A stretch of 64,000 nucleotides of DNA. Source: Streptomyces polyasparticus. GTDB lineage: Bacteria; Actinomycetota; Actinomycetes; Streptomycetales; Streptomycetaceae. The stretch covers positions 124,001 to 188,000 of the forward strand of contig NZ_JACTVJ010000016.1 of the NCBI RefSeq assembly GCF_014493765.1, given 5' to 3'. The position numbers and the translations under genes are program-made. A model generated the notes under the pieces. That model made no database searches and was not told the DNA's origin. It was given only the letters and a program-made list of their open reading frames with translations. How positions within the stretch are numbered: position 1 is the stretch's first letter; each line of letters opens with the position of its first letter. Shown piece by piece: positions 15,605 through 24,206 of this stretch.

Positions 15605-16936
15605 ATGACCGAACTGCTGTTACTCGCTGCTGTCTTGGTCGTGTTCGCGCTCATATCGCGGGCCAAAGCCCCGGCTCTCTTCTGGACGCTGTTCGGCCTT
15701 CCGGCCGCGCTGTACCGGGTGTTCGGCTCCTGGCGCCAGACCCTGGAAGCCTGCGAGCTGACAGTGGCCCCACCCTGGTGGAGGGTGTTCGCTCACAAGG
15801 TCGCCGGCTCCGAGACCGCCCGCCCCGGGCTGCCGAAGGTGCGCGGCATCCGCCCCACCAAGACCGGCCTCAGGCTCCGGCTGCGACTGGCTGCGGGACT
15901 GGCCCCGGACGATGTGGTGAAGTCGGCCGAACGGCTACGCCATGCCTGGGCCATGCACGCCGTGTACGTGACCGAACTCGGGCCCGGTGTGGTCGAGCTG
16001 CGGATGACCGGCTTCGACGTCTTCGACCAGGTACGAATGCCGCGCCGGCTGGTCCCCGGTCCTCTGTCGGTGGTGGTCGCGCTGCGCGAAGACGGCCTGC
16101 CCTACGTCCGTGACTACCAGGCCAAGCCGCATGGGCTGATACTGGGCGCGAACCAGTCGGGCAAGTCGATGCTGCAACGCTGCCTGATCAAGGCACTCGC
16201 CCCGCTGGATGTGGCGCTGGTCGGAATCGACTGCAAACGCGGCGTGGAACAAGGCCCGTTCGCGCCTCGCCTTTCCGCCCTGGCCACCACCCCCGATGAA
16301 GCTGACGGCCTGTTGGATGCGCTGGTCCAGGAGATGGAGGACCTCTTCGACCTGCTGTGCCTGCACCAGGGTATTAGCCCGGGGACCGCCCTGGAGGACA
16401 TCACCTCGGATATCTGGGGCCTGCCCAAACACCTGCGCCCGGTTCCGATCGTGGTCCTGGTCGACGAGATCGCCGAACTGTTCCTCGTCGCCACCAGCGT
16501 GGACACCAAGCGCCGCGATCACATCGTCACCCAGCTCGTACGTCTCGCGCAGTTGTCCCGGGCGGTGGGGATCTATCTGGAGATCTCCGGGCAGCGCTTC
16601 GGCGCCGAACTCGGCAAGGGCGCCACCGCCCTGCGGGCCCAGCTCACGAACCGGATCGCGCACCGCTGCAACGACAAGCAGACCGCCGACATGGGCCTCG
16701 GCGACATCAGCGAACTCGCCGTACAGGCCGCGACCAGCATCCCGCCACAGCGAGCCGGGACCGCGGTGGCCGGTGACTCCTCCGGCGAGTGGACCCGTAT
16801 CCGCACCCCGAAGACCTCGATCGGTGAAGTCGCTGAGGTCTGCCGCCAGTTCGCGCACCTGACCCCGGATCTTCCGGCCCTGGCACCGTTCCGCCCGGTG
16901 CCTGCCGAAGCGCCCGCGCCGGCTGAGGCCTCGTAG
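15605..16936 (+). CDS. traSA: FtsK/SpoIIIE-type DNA translocase TraSA
   Basis: A 443-residue conjugation translocase. An N-terminal membrane segment (residues 2-30) is followed by a linker and the motor domain: Walker A GANQSGKS at 181-188 and Walker B VVLVDEIAEL near 283. In Streptomyces one FtsK-like protein of this type is enough to move double-stranded DNA between hyphae. Length and motifs are intact. It starts 5 bp after the upstream gene. AICE 2 carries a closely similar copy at the right edge of the window. Confidence 0.92.
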   Translation: MTELLLLAAVLVVFALISRAKAPALFWTLFGLPAALYRVFGSWRQTLEACELTVAPPWWRVFAHKVAGSETARPGLPKVRGIRPTKTGLRLRLRLAAGLAPDDVVKSAERLRHAWAMHAVYVTELGPGVVELRMTGFDVFDQVRMPRRLVPGPLSVVVALREDGLPYVRDYQAKPHGLILGANQSGKSMLQRCLIKALAPLDVALVGIDCKRGVEQGPFAPRLSALATTPDEADGLLDALVQEMEDLFDLLCLHQGISPGTALEDITSDIWGLPKHLRPVPIVVLVDEIAELFLVATSVDTKRRDHIVTQLVRLAQLSRAVGIYLEISGQRFGAELGKGATALRAQLTNRIAHRCNDKQTADMGLGDISELAVQAATSIPPQRAGTAVAGDSSGEWTRIRTPKTSIGEVAEVCRQFAHLTPDLPALAPFRPVPAEAPAPAEAS

Positions 16937-17019
16937 CACCTCTCGCACACCGGTCGGCGTGACCGCCTCGCGCCAAAGCCCTACCCCCGCCATGCCTGAA
17001 ACCAGAAGGAAGGAACGCC

Positions 17020-17280
17020 GTGAGCCTCAACGCCTCGTGCCACCCCACCGACACCACCCGCGTCACCTGCTGGACCTACGGCACCTACGCCCCGCCGATC
17101 CTGACCATCAAGGAGCCCGGCCAGTCGGACCTCTCGATCTCGGTCTTCCCCACGGAGAAGCTCAGCGTGCACCGCGACTTCGCCCAGCACCTGGTCGAGA
17201 CCCTGACCGCGTATGTCGCGGCGGTCGACGAGTGGGCGGCCAGTCAGGAAGCCGCCAGCACGTCAGCCAAGGTTCGGTGA
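17020..17280 (+). CDS. hypothetical AICE protein, 86 aa
   Basis: GTG start with a GAAGGA site upstream. The sequence (ISVFPTEKLSVHRDFAQHLVETLTAYVAAVDEWAAS) suggests a small beta strand and long helix with no signal peptide. I do not recognise a domain. It follows traSA by 83 bp and has no counterpart at the same place in AICE 2, where traSA abuts the next small gene. It is probably part of the transfer operon. Confidence 0.65.
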   Translation: MSLNASCHPTDTTRVTCWTYGTYAPPILTIKEPGQSDLSISVFPTEKLSVHRDFAQHLVETLTAYVAAVDEWAASQEAASTSAKVR

Positions 17281-17285
17281 GCGCG

Positions 17286-17474
17286 ATGTGTGATCACTGC
17301 GGCGACCTGAACCGCACGGTCCTGATGCTCGGCTTCCTCGTGATGTACGCCGAACAGCCCGACCACGACGAACAGTTCGCCGACGTGGTTGGCGGAGCGC
17401 TCGCCATGTCGCTGCCGCTGGATGACGCGGCTTCGACGTACGGCCTGCCGCCCGAGCCCGGATCGGAGCGGTGA
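17286..17474 (+). CDS. small acidic AICE protein with CDHC motif, 62 aa
   Basis: Begins MCDHCGDLNRTVLMLGFLVMYAE and continues with an acidic region (DEQFADVVGGALAMSLPLDDAA). The Cys-x-x-Cys at the N-terminus could bind metal. It starts 6 bp after the preceding stop and its stop overlaps the next start (GTGA), so it lies within a translationally coupled set. A homologue of 74 residues is at 62863-63087 in AICE 2. Function unknown. Confidence 0.7.
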   Translation: MCDHCGDLNRTVLMLGFLVMYAEQPDHDEQFADVVGGALAMSLPLDDAASTYGLPPEPGSER

Positions 17475-17650
17475 CCGTGCCCGCGAAGAAGCCCCGCACC
17501 GGCAAGTCGGCTGTGCCGAAGTGCAAGCCGTGCAAGGGCACCGGCGAGGTCTCCCGGACCGTCCGCGTCGGCCGGAAACACAGGCCCGTCGGGGAGCAGA
17601 CCGGCATGTGCCTGAGCTGCTTCGGCACCGGTCACGCCCCCACCGAATAG
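17471..17650 (+). CDS. DnaJ-like zinc-ribbon protein, 59 aa
   Basis: Starts at a GTG that overlaps the previous stop by 4 bp. Two CxxCxGxG-type knuckles, CKPCKGTGEV and CLSCFGTGHA, are the zinc-binding pattern of the DnaJ central domain, separated by a basic stretch RTVRVGRKHR. The protein is small, basic and cytoplasmic, and probably a nucleic-acid or protein adaptor. A close homologue is at 62687-62860 in AICE 2, supporting that it is a real gene. No known function. Confidence 0.75.
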   Translation: MTVPAKKPRTGKSAVPKCKPCKGTGEVSRTVRVGRKHRPVGEQTGMCLSCFGTGHAPTE

Positions 17651-17720
17651 CCCGTCGTCGCCGGGCGGCAGGCCTTCGAGCCCCGCCCCGCGACGGCCCA
17701 ACCCACTGGAAGGAGGACCC

Positions 17721-18362
17721 GTGAAGCGCTCGCCGTTCCGCCTCGACTTCGTACTCGTTCAGGCCGTGATCGCCGGGGCCCTGTCCTTCGCTCATCTTCA
17801 CGACATCGCCCACGCGGCTGGACAGGCTGGCTGGAAGGCCTGGGCCTATCCCATCTCCGTCGACCTGCTCCTCGTGGCCGCGTGGCGTCGGCTCCGCACC
17901 GGACACACGCCGCGTCTGGCCTGGTCCTGGTTCCTCGTCGCGCTGGTCGCCTCGCTCGGCGCGAACGTCGCCACCGCCGGATTCCTCGACCTCGAACACC
18001 CACCCGCGTGGCTGCGGTTCCTGGTCGCCGGCTGGCCCGCGCTCGCCTTCCTCGGCGGCACCCTCCTCGCCCACGCCCCGGGCGCCGACGAGCAGTCGAA
18101 GACCGTACCGGCCGTGGAGATCGAGCGCGACGAACCGCGTGATCCACAGCCTATGGACACCGATCCGGAGCGCGAAAACCCCAACCCGGTCCCGCAGTTG
18201 CCGCCTGCGGTCGCCGTGCCGGATGCGCTGCTCACCCAGGCCCGGAAGATCGCTGACGCTCACCGTGCCACGACTGGTGACGAGATCGACGCCGACACCC
18301 TCAGCGCCCGACTGCGGGTCCCCGCTCCGATGGCTGCCGCCATCGCCACCCAACTCGCCTGA
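17721..18362 (+). CDS. DUF2637 membrane protein (SpdB-like spread protein)
   Basis: A 213-residue protein with four predicted transmembrane helices at about residues 10-30, 43-58, 66-88 and 97-117, the DUF2637 layout. A hydrophilic linker and a C-terminal helical domain follow (DALLTQARKIADAHRATTG then SARLRVPAPMAAAIA), which looks like a small DNA-binding fold. GTG start with a strong AGGAGG. Proteins of this kind are encoded in the spread (spd) region of AICEs and are thought to move plasmid DNA across septa. The AICE 2 copy is at 61978-62616. Confidence 0.82.
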   Translation: MKRSPFRLDFVLVQAVIAGALSFAHLHDIAHAAGQAGWKAWAYPISVDLLLVAAWRRLRTGHTPRLAWSWFLVALVASLGANVATAGFLDLEHPPAWLRFLVAGWPALAFLGGTLLAHAPGADEQSKTVPAVEIERDEPRDPQPMDTDPERENPNPVPQLPPAVAVPDALLTQARKIADAHRATTGDEIDADTLSARLRVPAPMAAAIATQLA

Positions 18363-18374
18363 AAGGAACCGGTC

Positions 18375-18563
18375 GTGTCCGTCCCGCTGTGGCTTTTCCT
18401 CCTGATCGTCGGCTGGCTCGGCGTGAAGCTCTTCCGCCCGCCGCTGTGGCTGGTCGCGGTGCTCCTGCTCGGCGGATACCTCCTCGCCGACACCTTCCTT
18501 GCCCCTGCGATCGACTCCGGCACCGAAACCGGCACCAACGTCGTCAATGACCCGCCCAAGTGA
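18375..18563 (+). CDS. small membrane protein, Spd region, 62 aa
   Basis: GTG start after GAAAGGA. One or two hydrophobic helices cover residues 3-17 (PLWLFLLIVGWLGVKLF) and 22-40, followed by a short polar tail ending NDPPK. It lies between the two Spd-type membrane genes with gaps of 12 and 24 bp. A near-identical protein is at 61778-61966 in AICE 2. Role in intramycelial spread is inferred from location. Confidence 0.7.
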   Translation: MSVPLWLFLLIVGWLGVKLFRPPLWLVAVLLLGGYLLADTFLAPAIDSGTETGTNVVNDPPK

Positions 18564-18587
18564 CCTTGCCCAGAAGGGAGAACCGCC

Positions 18588-18917
18588 GTGATCCGCCCCG
18601 ATGCACAACTACGCGCCGGTCACATCCCGGCCGACTTGATCCCCCCGGGCACCGACCCCCGCACCGTGGTCATCGTCCACACCGCGCCCCGCTCGTGGAC
18701 CGGTCCGGTGCTGCTGATCCTGGCGGGCACGGTCGGCGTCGGCGCCTTGGTCTTCATCACCACCGCAGCCGTGCTGTCCCTGCTGCAAGTCGCCGCGACC
18801 ACGGCTCTTGCGCTCAAGGCCGCGATTCCCGCCCTGATCGGTGGTGGAGGACTCATCACCTTCGCGGTCAAAGCCCCGAAGTCCGGCGGCAGTCGACCGC
18901 CACTCAAGAAACGCTGA
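18588..18917 (+). CDS. SpdD-like mobile element transfer protein, 109 aa
   Basis: Two hydrophobic helices (about residues 38-65 and 70-93) in a small protein with a polar N-terminus (IRPDAQLRAGHIPADLIPPGTDPR) and a basic end (SRPPLKKR). This is the pattern of SpdD-type proteins of pSAM2-like elements. GTG start with AAGGGAG. The homologue in AICE 2 (61424-61753) has the same length and nearly the same sequence. Confidence 0.75.
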   Translation: MIRPDAQLRAGHIPADLIPPGTDPRTVVIVHTAPRSWTGPVLLILAGTVGVGALVFITTAAVLSLLQVAATTALALKAAIPALIGGGGLITFAVKAPKSGGSRPPLKKR

Positions 18918-19008
18918 CCTGCCCCGGGGCGGCCTCTACCGCCAAGTATCCGCCGCCCCGGACGGCACGGCCCCTACCCGACTACGTGAACCGGAAGGAC
19001 TACCCATC

Positions 19009-19206
19009 ATGCCCGAGCGCCAGATCCCTGCTGGCCGGATCTGCAAAGACTGCGACGGCTTCGCCTCCGTCGCCATCACCGTCGGCGGACGCGACCGACA
19101 CGGCCACCTGCGCACGATCACCGCCCACTGCCCGGCCTGCAACGGCACTGGCACCACACGCAAGGGAACGGGCAGTCCTGCCCTCCTCGCACAGGTGGGG
19201 CGGTGA
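19009..19206 (+). CDS. small zinc-finger protein, 65 aa
   Basis: ATG preceded by GGAAGGA. Two zinc knuckles, CKDCDGFA near residues 13-20 and CPACNGTG near 43-50, flank a basic GGRDRHGHLRTI segment. It ends in an overlap with the next GTG (4 bp). The homologue in AICE 2 is 61146-61331. Probably a cytoplasmic nucleic-acid-binding accessory protein of the element; function unknown. Confidence 0.72.
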   Translation: MPERQIPAGRICKDCDGFASVAITVGGRDRHGHLRTITAHCPACNGTGTTRKGTGSPALLAQVGR

Positions 19207-19457
19207 CCGTCATGGGCCTCTTGAACTGGAACTCCTCCCAGCACTACGAGCACGCGGGCGACTACGCCTGCACCCAGTGCGGCAAGCCCACCCCGCTACG
19301 CGCCCACTCCGGCGAACCCGTGCACAAGGTCTGCGCGGAGGACTGGAACGACCGCAACCCCAACGCCCCGCGCCACCTTCACGAGGAGCGCGACCTCGGC
19401 ACCGCGCGCTTCCACTCCGACCCTCCCCGTAAGAACCGTAAGGAGGGTGTCCGATGA
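19203..19457 (+). CDS. hypothetical zinc-ribbon-like protein, 84 aa
   Basis: Starts at a GTG overlapping the previous stop, or at ATG 19212. It contains CTQCGKPTP followed by a later Cys (KVCAEDWNDRN), enough for a partial zinc site, and a charged C-terminus. It overlaps the methyltransferase start by 4 bp (ATGA). AICE 2 has a different 80-residue protein in this place (60907-61149), so this slot is variable between the two elements. Confidence 0.65.
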   Translation: MTVMGLLNWNSSQHYEHAGDYACTQCGKPTPLRAHSGEPVHKVCAEDWNDRNPNAPRHLHEERDLGTARFHSDPPRKNRKEGVR

Positions 19458-20986
19458 TGCGCCGTCCTGCGACTTCTCGCCCGACCTCGATCCATCTGTT
19501 CTGCGGTGCGGGTGGTGACTCCGACGGTTTCCGTCGGGCCGGCTTCGACGTGGTGCTCGGTGCGAATCACTGGGATCGCGCGGTCGAGACGCACGCAGCG
19601 AACTTCCCCGAGGCAGAGCATCTGTGCGTGGACCTGGACCACTACGACATGCGGCGCCTGCCCAAGGCCCGGGTCCTGGTCGGTTCCCCGATCTGCACCG
19701 AAGGAAGCCCCGCCGACGGAGTCTCTCGCCCCAAGCCCGCACCCACCGCGGGACAGTTGGATCTGTTTGAGGAAGGCCCGATCGCCGATGCGGCCTGGGA
19801 GCGCACCCGGGCGACCGCGTACGACATCCTGCGCGCGGCCGAGGTCCACCACTTCGACGCGGTGGTGTGTGAGAACGTGCCCCGTTTCGCGACCGCTTGG
19901 CCGCTGTTCTCCTGGTGGCTGCACGGCATGGAAATCCTGGGCTTCCGCCATCAGATCGTCTCCGTGACCGCCGCGCATATCGGCGACGACGACGGCAACG
20001 AGCACGCTCCGCAGTGGCGTGACCGCATCTTCATCGTCTTCACCCGTCGCGAGATGCGCGCCCCGAACCTCGACGTCCGCCCGCCGGCCTGGTGCCCGAG
20101 CTGCGAGACCGACGTCTTAGCCGTGCAGTCCTGGCGGATCAACCGCAAGACCAAGCGCCCGCACACGATCGGCAAGTACCGCCAGCAATACGACTTCCGC
20201 TGCCCCAACCAGGCGTGCCGACACCAGGTCATCGAGCCGTACGTCCGCCCCGCCGCCACCGCGATCAACTGGACCAACCCCGGCATCCGCATCGGCGACC
20301 GCGACACCCTGGGCATGCGCCCCCTCGCCGCCGCGACCCTGCGAAAGATCCGCCTCGGCCTGGCCAAGCACCAGGTACCGACCATGGTCACGGTCAACCA
20401 CTCCGACCAGCACGACGGCCGCGCCTACCCCGCCCACGCCTCCCCGCTGCCCACCCGCACGGTCCGGATCGGTGACGGGCTTGCGGTGCCTCCGATGCTC
20501 GTTCCGGTCGGCGGGAGCTGGAACACCGACCCCGCCATGGTCACGGTGCCGATGCGCACGCGCATGACGCGCGAGAGCGAAGCGCTCTTGGTGCCGGGTG
20601 CGTTCATCACTGAGCACCGCGGTGGCGGCTCCACCACTCGCGCCATCGCCGATCCCTTGGCGTCGATCACTGCCGGGGGCAACCATCACGGGCTCGTGAT
20701 CCCGTACCGCAAGGGCGGGCCCAGCACGACGGGTGTCCCGCTGCACACGATCGCCACCCGTGAATCCGCCGGGGTGGTTCTCGGCGCTGACGCGGACCCG
20801 GCGGAGATCGCGTTGGAGGACTGCTACTTCCGGATGCTGTCCCCGCGCGAGCACCTGCGCGCCCAGCGCTTCACCGACGACTACACCGTCCTCGGGCACG
20901 GCGGAGAGCAGACCAAACAGGCAGGCAACGCCGTACCCGCCAACGTCGCCCAGTGGATCGCCTCCCGCCTGCTGGAGGTGCTCTGA
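19454..20986 (+). CDS. C5 cytosine DNA methyltransferase of AICE 1
   Basis: A 510-residue DNA (cytosine-5) methyltransferase. Motif I FCGAGG is at residues 16-21, motif IV has the catalytic Cys81 in an unusual SPICTEGSP instead of the standard PPCQ, motif VI ENV is at 140-142, motif VIII QWRDR starts at 187, and motif X is QAGNAVPANVAQWIA near the end. The target-recognition region holds a CPSC...CPNQAC zinc site and three to four loose repeats of a PLPTRT-type segment (about residues 315-440). No restriction gene is adjacent. It is coupled to the genes on both sides and is followed by an ASCH protein. A 510-residue near-copy is in AICE 2. Confidence 0.92.
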   Translation: MMRRPATSRPTSIHLFCGAGGDSDGFRRAGFDVVLGANHWDRAVETHAANFPEAEHLCVDLDHYDMRRLPKARVLVGSPICTEGSPADGVSRPKPAPTAGQLDLFEEGPIADAAWERTRATAYDILRAAEVHHFDAVVCENVPRFATAWPLFSWWLHGMEILGFRHQIVSVTAAHIGDDDGNEHAPQWRDRIFIVFTRREMRAPNLDVRPPAWCPSCETDVLAVQSWRINRKTKRPHTIGKYRQQYDFRCPNQACRHQVIEPYVRPAATAINWTNPGIRIGDRDTLGMRPLAAATLRKIRLGLAKHQVPTMVTVNHSDQHDGRAYPAHASPLPTRTVRIGDGLAVPPMLVPVGGSWNTDPAMVTVPMRTRMTRESEALLVPGAFITEHRGGGSTTRAIADPLASITAGGNHHGLVIPYRKGGPSTTGVPLHTIATRESAGVVLGADADPAEIALEDCYFRMLSPREHLRAQRFTDDYTVLGHGGEQTKQAGNAVPANVAQWIASRLLEVL

Positions 20987-21405
20987 TGACCAACTCCGTC
21001 GCACTGCCTGAGGTTCGCGCGCTCACTCTGTGGCAGCCCTGGGCGTCCGCCATGGCCTACGGCACCAAGCGGATAGAGAACCGCCGTTGGGCCACCGACT
21101 ACCGCGGCTGGGTCCTCATTCACGCCGGACTCACCCTCGACCGCCAGGCCTACGATCTGCCGCTCGCCCGGCCGTTCCTCAAACGCCCCCAACCCCGAGG
21201 CGCCATCGTCGCCGTGAGCCGGCTCGTCGACTGCCACGAGAACGACGGCTACTGCACCCTGTGGTCCACCCCCGGACAGTGGCACTGGGAGTTCACCGAC
21301 CTCCGCACCCTCGCCAGGCCGCTGCCCTGGCCCGGTGCACGCGGCCTGTGGACACCCACGCCCCAACTCATCGCCTCCGTACGGGAGGTGATCGCCCATG
21401 CCTGA
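20986..21405 (+). CDS. ASCH/PUA-like domain protein
   Basis: A 139-residue protein with ALTLWQPWASAMAYGTKRIENRRW, the strand and glycine-basic loop typical of ASCH domains (PUA-related fold that binds RNA or modified bases), then WVLIHAG and a C-terminal WTPTPQL. Its ATG overlaps the methyltransferase stop (TGATG) and its end overlaps repSA by 8 bp. The invariable pairing with the methyltransferase in both elements suggests a reader or accessory role. That role is inferred. Confidence 0.8.
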   Translation: MTNSVALPEVRALTLWQPWASAMAYGTKRIENRRWATDYRGWVLIHAGLTLDRQAYDLPLARPFLKRPQPRGAIVAVSRLVDCHENDGYCTLWSTPGQWHWEFTDLRTLARPLPWPGARGLWTPTPQLIASVREVIAHA

Positions 21406-22774
21406 CACGAACACCCTCGACCCGGTCGTCCTCGCGGACGTACTGCGGGTCGCATCCGCCGCAGACTTCGAGCAGTGGCGCGAACAAATCCGGCGCACCG
21501 GGGGCTGCTCCAACCCGATCCATCTGACGGGCTGGTCGGTGGTCAAGGACAAGACCACGGGCCAAGTGCTGCACCACACCGACACCGGGGAACAGCCCGG
21601 AGGCCGGCTTCGGGTTGCCTGCGGGAATCGCCGCGCTTCCCGCTGCCAGCCGTGCGCGTACCTGTATGCCGGGGATGCCTACCGGATCATCCGTGCCGGA
21701 CTCGCCGGGGACGATGCCATCGGAATCCGCCAAGAGGTCCGCGAACACCCCCGGGTCTTCCTCACCCTGACCGCACCCTCGTTCGGCCGCGTCCACAATA
21801 TCCCCGACACCGGAGCACGCTGCCGCTGCGGCACCCACCATGCAATGGCCGATCCTGCCCTCGGCACGCCACTCGACCCCGAAACGTACGACTACGCGGG
21901 TGCGGTGCTGTTCAACAACCACGCGGGCGAACTGTGGCACCGCTTCATCAACCGGCTCCGCCGCGAACTCGCCACCCGCGCAGGCATCACCCAGACCGCA
22001 TTCCGCGAGACCGCCCGCCTGACCTTCGCGAAGGTCGCCGAATTTCAGGACCGTGGCGCGATCCACTTCCACGCCGTGATCCGCCTCGACGGACCCGACG
22101 GGCCCGATTCCGCGCCGCCTTCCTGGGCCACTCTCGATCTGCTCACCGACGCCATCCGCGCGGCACGCAAGCACCCGTACACCGCGGTCACGGTGCCCGC
22201 GAGAAGTGACCAGCCGACCCGCGTCCTGCGCTGGGGCATCAAGGACGACGTCCGACCGATCAAGGCCTTCGGTACCGATGACGTCAGTGAAGGCAAGGTC
22301 GCCGCCTACGTCGCCAAGTACGCCACCAAGGCGGCCGAAACGACCGGCACCCTCGACCGCCGCATCGGTGAACTGACCGAACTCGACCGCGCCCACGTTC
22401 CCGAGCACGCCCGCCGACTGATCCGCGCCTGCCACGACCTGAACCCGCTCTACCCCGACCGCAAACTCTGGCAGTGGGCCCACATGCTCGGCTTCCGAGG
22501 CCACTTCCTCACCAAATCCCGGGCGTACTCCACCACCTTCGGCGAACGCCGTGGAGTCCGTGCCGACTACCGCGCCGCGCAACAGCGCGAACACCTCGGC
22601 CTGCCCGACCTGGACACCACGCTCGTCCTCGCGCACTGGCAGTACGCCGGCCACGGACACACCCCCGGCGAATCCGCCCTCGCCGCATCCATCGCCCACG
22701 ACATCGCCCTCAACCGCGAAACCGCCCGCGAAGAACTGCTCGACCAACGCGCCTCGGAAGGAGCTGCAGCATGA
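21398..22774 (+). CDS. repSA: rolling-circle replication initiator RepSA
   Basis: A 458-residue HUH-type initiator. Motif 1 is FLTLTAPSFG, motif 2 IHFHAVI at residues 222-228 gives the metal-binding His-x-His, and motif 3 VAAYVAKYATKAAE carries the nicking Tyr. An upstream CQPCAYLYAGDAY zinc-like segment is also seen. It would nick the double-strand origin of the excised circle. It overlaps the ASCH gene (8 bp) and the xis gene (ATGA). AICE 2 has a close homologue. Confidence 0.92.
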   Translation: MPDTNTLDPVVLADVLRVASAADFEQWREQIRRTGGCSNPIHLTGWSVVKDKTTGQVLHHTDTGEQPGGRLRVACGNRRASRCQPCAYLYAGDAYRIIRAGLAGDDAIGIRQEVREHPRVFLTLTAPSFGRVHNIPDTGARCRCGTHHAMADPALGTPLDPETYDYAGAVLFNNHAGELWHRFINRLRRELATRAGITQTAFRETARLTFAKVAEFQDRGAIHFHAVIRLDGPDGPDSAPPSWATLDLLTDAIRAARKHPYTAVTVPARSDQPTRVLRWGIKDDVRPIKAFGTDDVSEGKVAAYVAKYATKAAETTGTLDRRIGELTELDRAHVPEHARRLIRACHDLNPLYPDRKLWQWAHMLGFRGHFLTKSRAYSTTFGERRGVRADYRAAQQREHLGLPDLDTTLVLAHWQYAGHGHTPGESALAASIAHDIALNRETAREELLDQRASEGAAA

Positions 22775-22980
22775 GCACAACAGTGATCCAACGCAAGTGG
22801 TACACGACGGCGGAGGTCGCCGAGATGCTCGGCTACGGCCTCTCCAAGACCAAGATGCTCGTGCTCACCGGGCAGATCCGCTCGGTCAAAGACGGAGGCA
22901 ACCGCCGCATCCTGCCGCGCTGGGTGGATGAGTACGTCGAACGTCGCGCTGCGGAAGCCGAAGCGGAGTGGTCGGTATGA
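22771..22980 (+). CDS. xis: excisionase (Xis), MerR-like helix-turn-helix
   Basis: A 69-residue protein with the DNA-binding helix-turn-helix KWYTTAEVAEMLGYGLSKTK and a wing (SVKDGGNRRILPRWVDEYV). It matches the excisionase/DNA-binding family encoded beside AICE integrases. The ATG overlaps the repSA stop and its stop overlaps the integrase ATG, so replication, excision and integration are translationally linked. It would direct the integrase toward excision. Confidence 0.9.
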   Translation: MSTTVIQRKWYTTAEVAEMLGYGLSKTKMLVLTGQIRSVKDGGNRRILPRWVDEYVERRAAEAEAEWSV

Positions 22981-24206
22981 GCGGCAAGCGAGGCAACGGC
23001 GAAGGCTCCATCTACCCGTACAAGAACGGCTTTGCCGCGTACGTCTGGGCCACCACTCCAACCGGCGAGCGCAAGCGGAAGTACGTCTACGGCAAGACGC
23101 GTCCCGAGACACACGACAAGTGGCTCAAGCTCCACGGCGAGGCCAAGAAGGGCCCTGTCGCGACCAGTTCGCCGACGCTCGCGCAGTACCTCGCGTACTG
23201 GCTCAGGGACGTGGTGAAGCCTGAACTCAAGCCCAAGACTGCCGAGACGTACGCGATGCATGTCCGGCTGTACATCGTCCCGGGCATCGGGCACAAGCGG
23301 CTCGACAAGCTCACCGTGCGGGATGTCCGTACCTGGCTGAACAAGCTCATGGACGAATGCCAGTGCTGCGCTCAGGGCAAGGACGTCAAGCGCCCGAAGG
23401 ACGAGCAGAAGTGCTGCGCGCTCGGCGACTGCTGCGCGCAGGTTCCGTCTCGCCGCACGGTCCAGGATGCTCGCGCGGTGCTCCGCTCGGCGCTCACTCA
23501 TGCCATGACCGAGGAGCTGATCCCGAGGAACGTCGCCGGCCTCGTCAAGGTCCGCTCCGCCCGGAAGCGCAAGCGTGAGCCCTGGTCAGTGGAGGAGGCC
23601 CGTACGTTCCTCGAAGCTGCCCGGACGGCTGCGGACCCCATGTACGCGGCGTACGTGCTCGTCCTCGTGCTGGGCTTCCGCCGCGGTGAGGTGCTGGGTC
23701 TCACCTGGAAGAGCGTGAACCTCGACGCGGGAGAGATCACGGCGCAGCACCAGCTACAGCGGATCGATCGCCGGCTGGTGCACGGTGAGACCAAGACCGA
23801 GGCGTCGACCGCGACCCTGCCGCTGCCTGAGATCTGCGTCACGGCGCTGCGGCTCCGGCAGAAGGTTCAGGAGTCAGCCCGGAAGGCGGCCGGTGAGCTG
23901 TGGTCCGACTTGGACTTCGTGTTCACGACCCGGACCGGTACCCCGATCGATCCGCGCAACTTCAACCGCCAGTTCGCGAACCGCAGCGCGAAGGCCGGTG
24001 TGCGCCGTATCCGTCTGCATGACACGCGCCACACCTGTGGGTCGCTGCTCGCCGCGCTCGACGTTCATCCTCGGGTCGCGATGCAGATCCTCCGGCACAG
24101 CAAGATCGCCGTGACGATGGAGGTGTACACCCACATCCCAACTCCGGATACGCGCAAAGCGCTGAAGAAGCTCGGGAAGCATCTGGGCCCGCAAGATCCG
24201 GTGTAG
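22977..24206 (+). CDS. int: tyrosine-type integrase of AICE 1
   Basis: A 409-residue tyrosine recombinase. It has an N-terminal arm-binding domain, a core-binding domain and a catalytic domain with Arg in GFRRGEVLG near residue 237, His-x-x-Arg in HDTRHT near 348, LRHSKIAVTMEVYTH, and the nucleophile Tyr near 384. A Cys-rich insertion at about residues 130-158 (CQCC, KCC, DCC) could bind metal. It lies 68 bp from the tRNA-Ala att core, as expected for site-specific insertion into the tRNA 3' half. Confidence 0.95.
   Translation: MSGKRGNGEGSIYPYKNGFAAYVWATTPTGERKRKYVYGKTRPETHDKWLKLHGEAKKGPVATSSPTLAQYLAYWLRDVVKPELKPKTAETYAMHVRLYIVPGIGHKRLDKLTVRDVRTWLNKLMDECQCCAQGKDVKRPKDEQKCCALGDCCAQVPSRRTVQDARAVLRSALTHAMTEELIPRNVAGLVKVRSARKRKREPWSVEEARTFLEAARTAADPMYAAYVLVLVLGFRRGEVLGLTWKSVNLDAGEITAQHQLQRIDRRLVHGETKTEASTATLPLPEICVTALRLRQKVQESARKAAGELWSDLDFVFTTRTGTPIDPRNFNRQFANRSAKAGVRRIRLHDTRHTCGSLLAALDVHPRVAMQILRHSKIAVTMEVYTHIPTPDTRKALKKLGKHLGPQDPV

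Noticed and set aside
19454-20986. Restriction-modification system
   Set aside because: No nuclease gene beside the methyltransferase in either element; only an ASCH protein is coupled.
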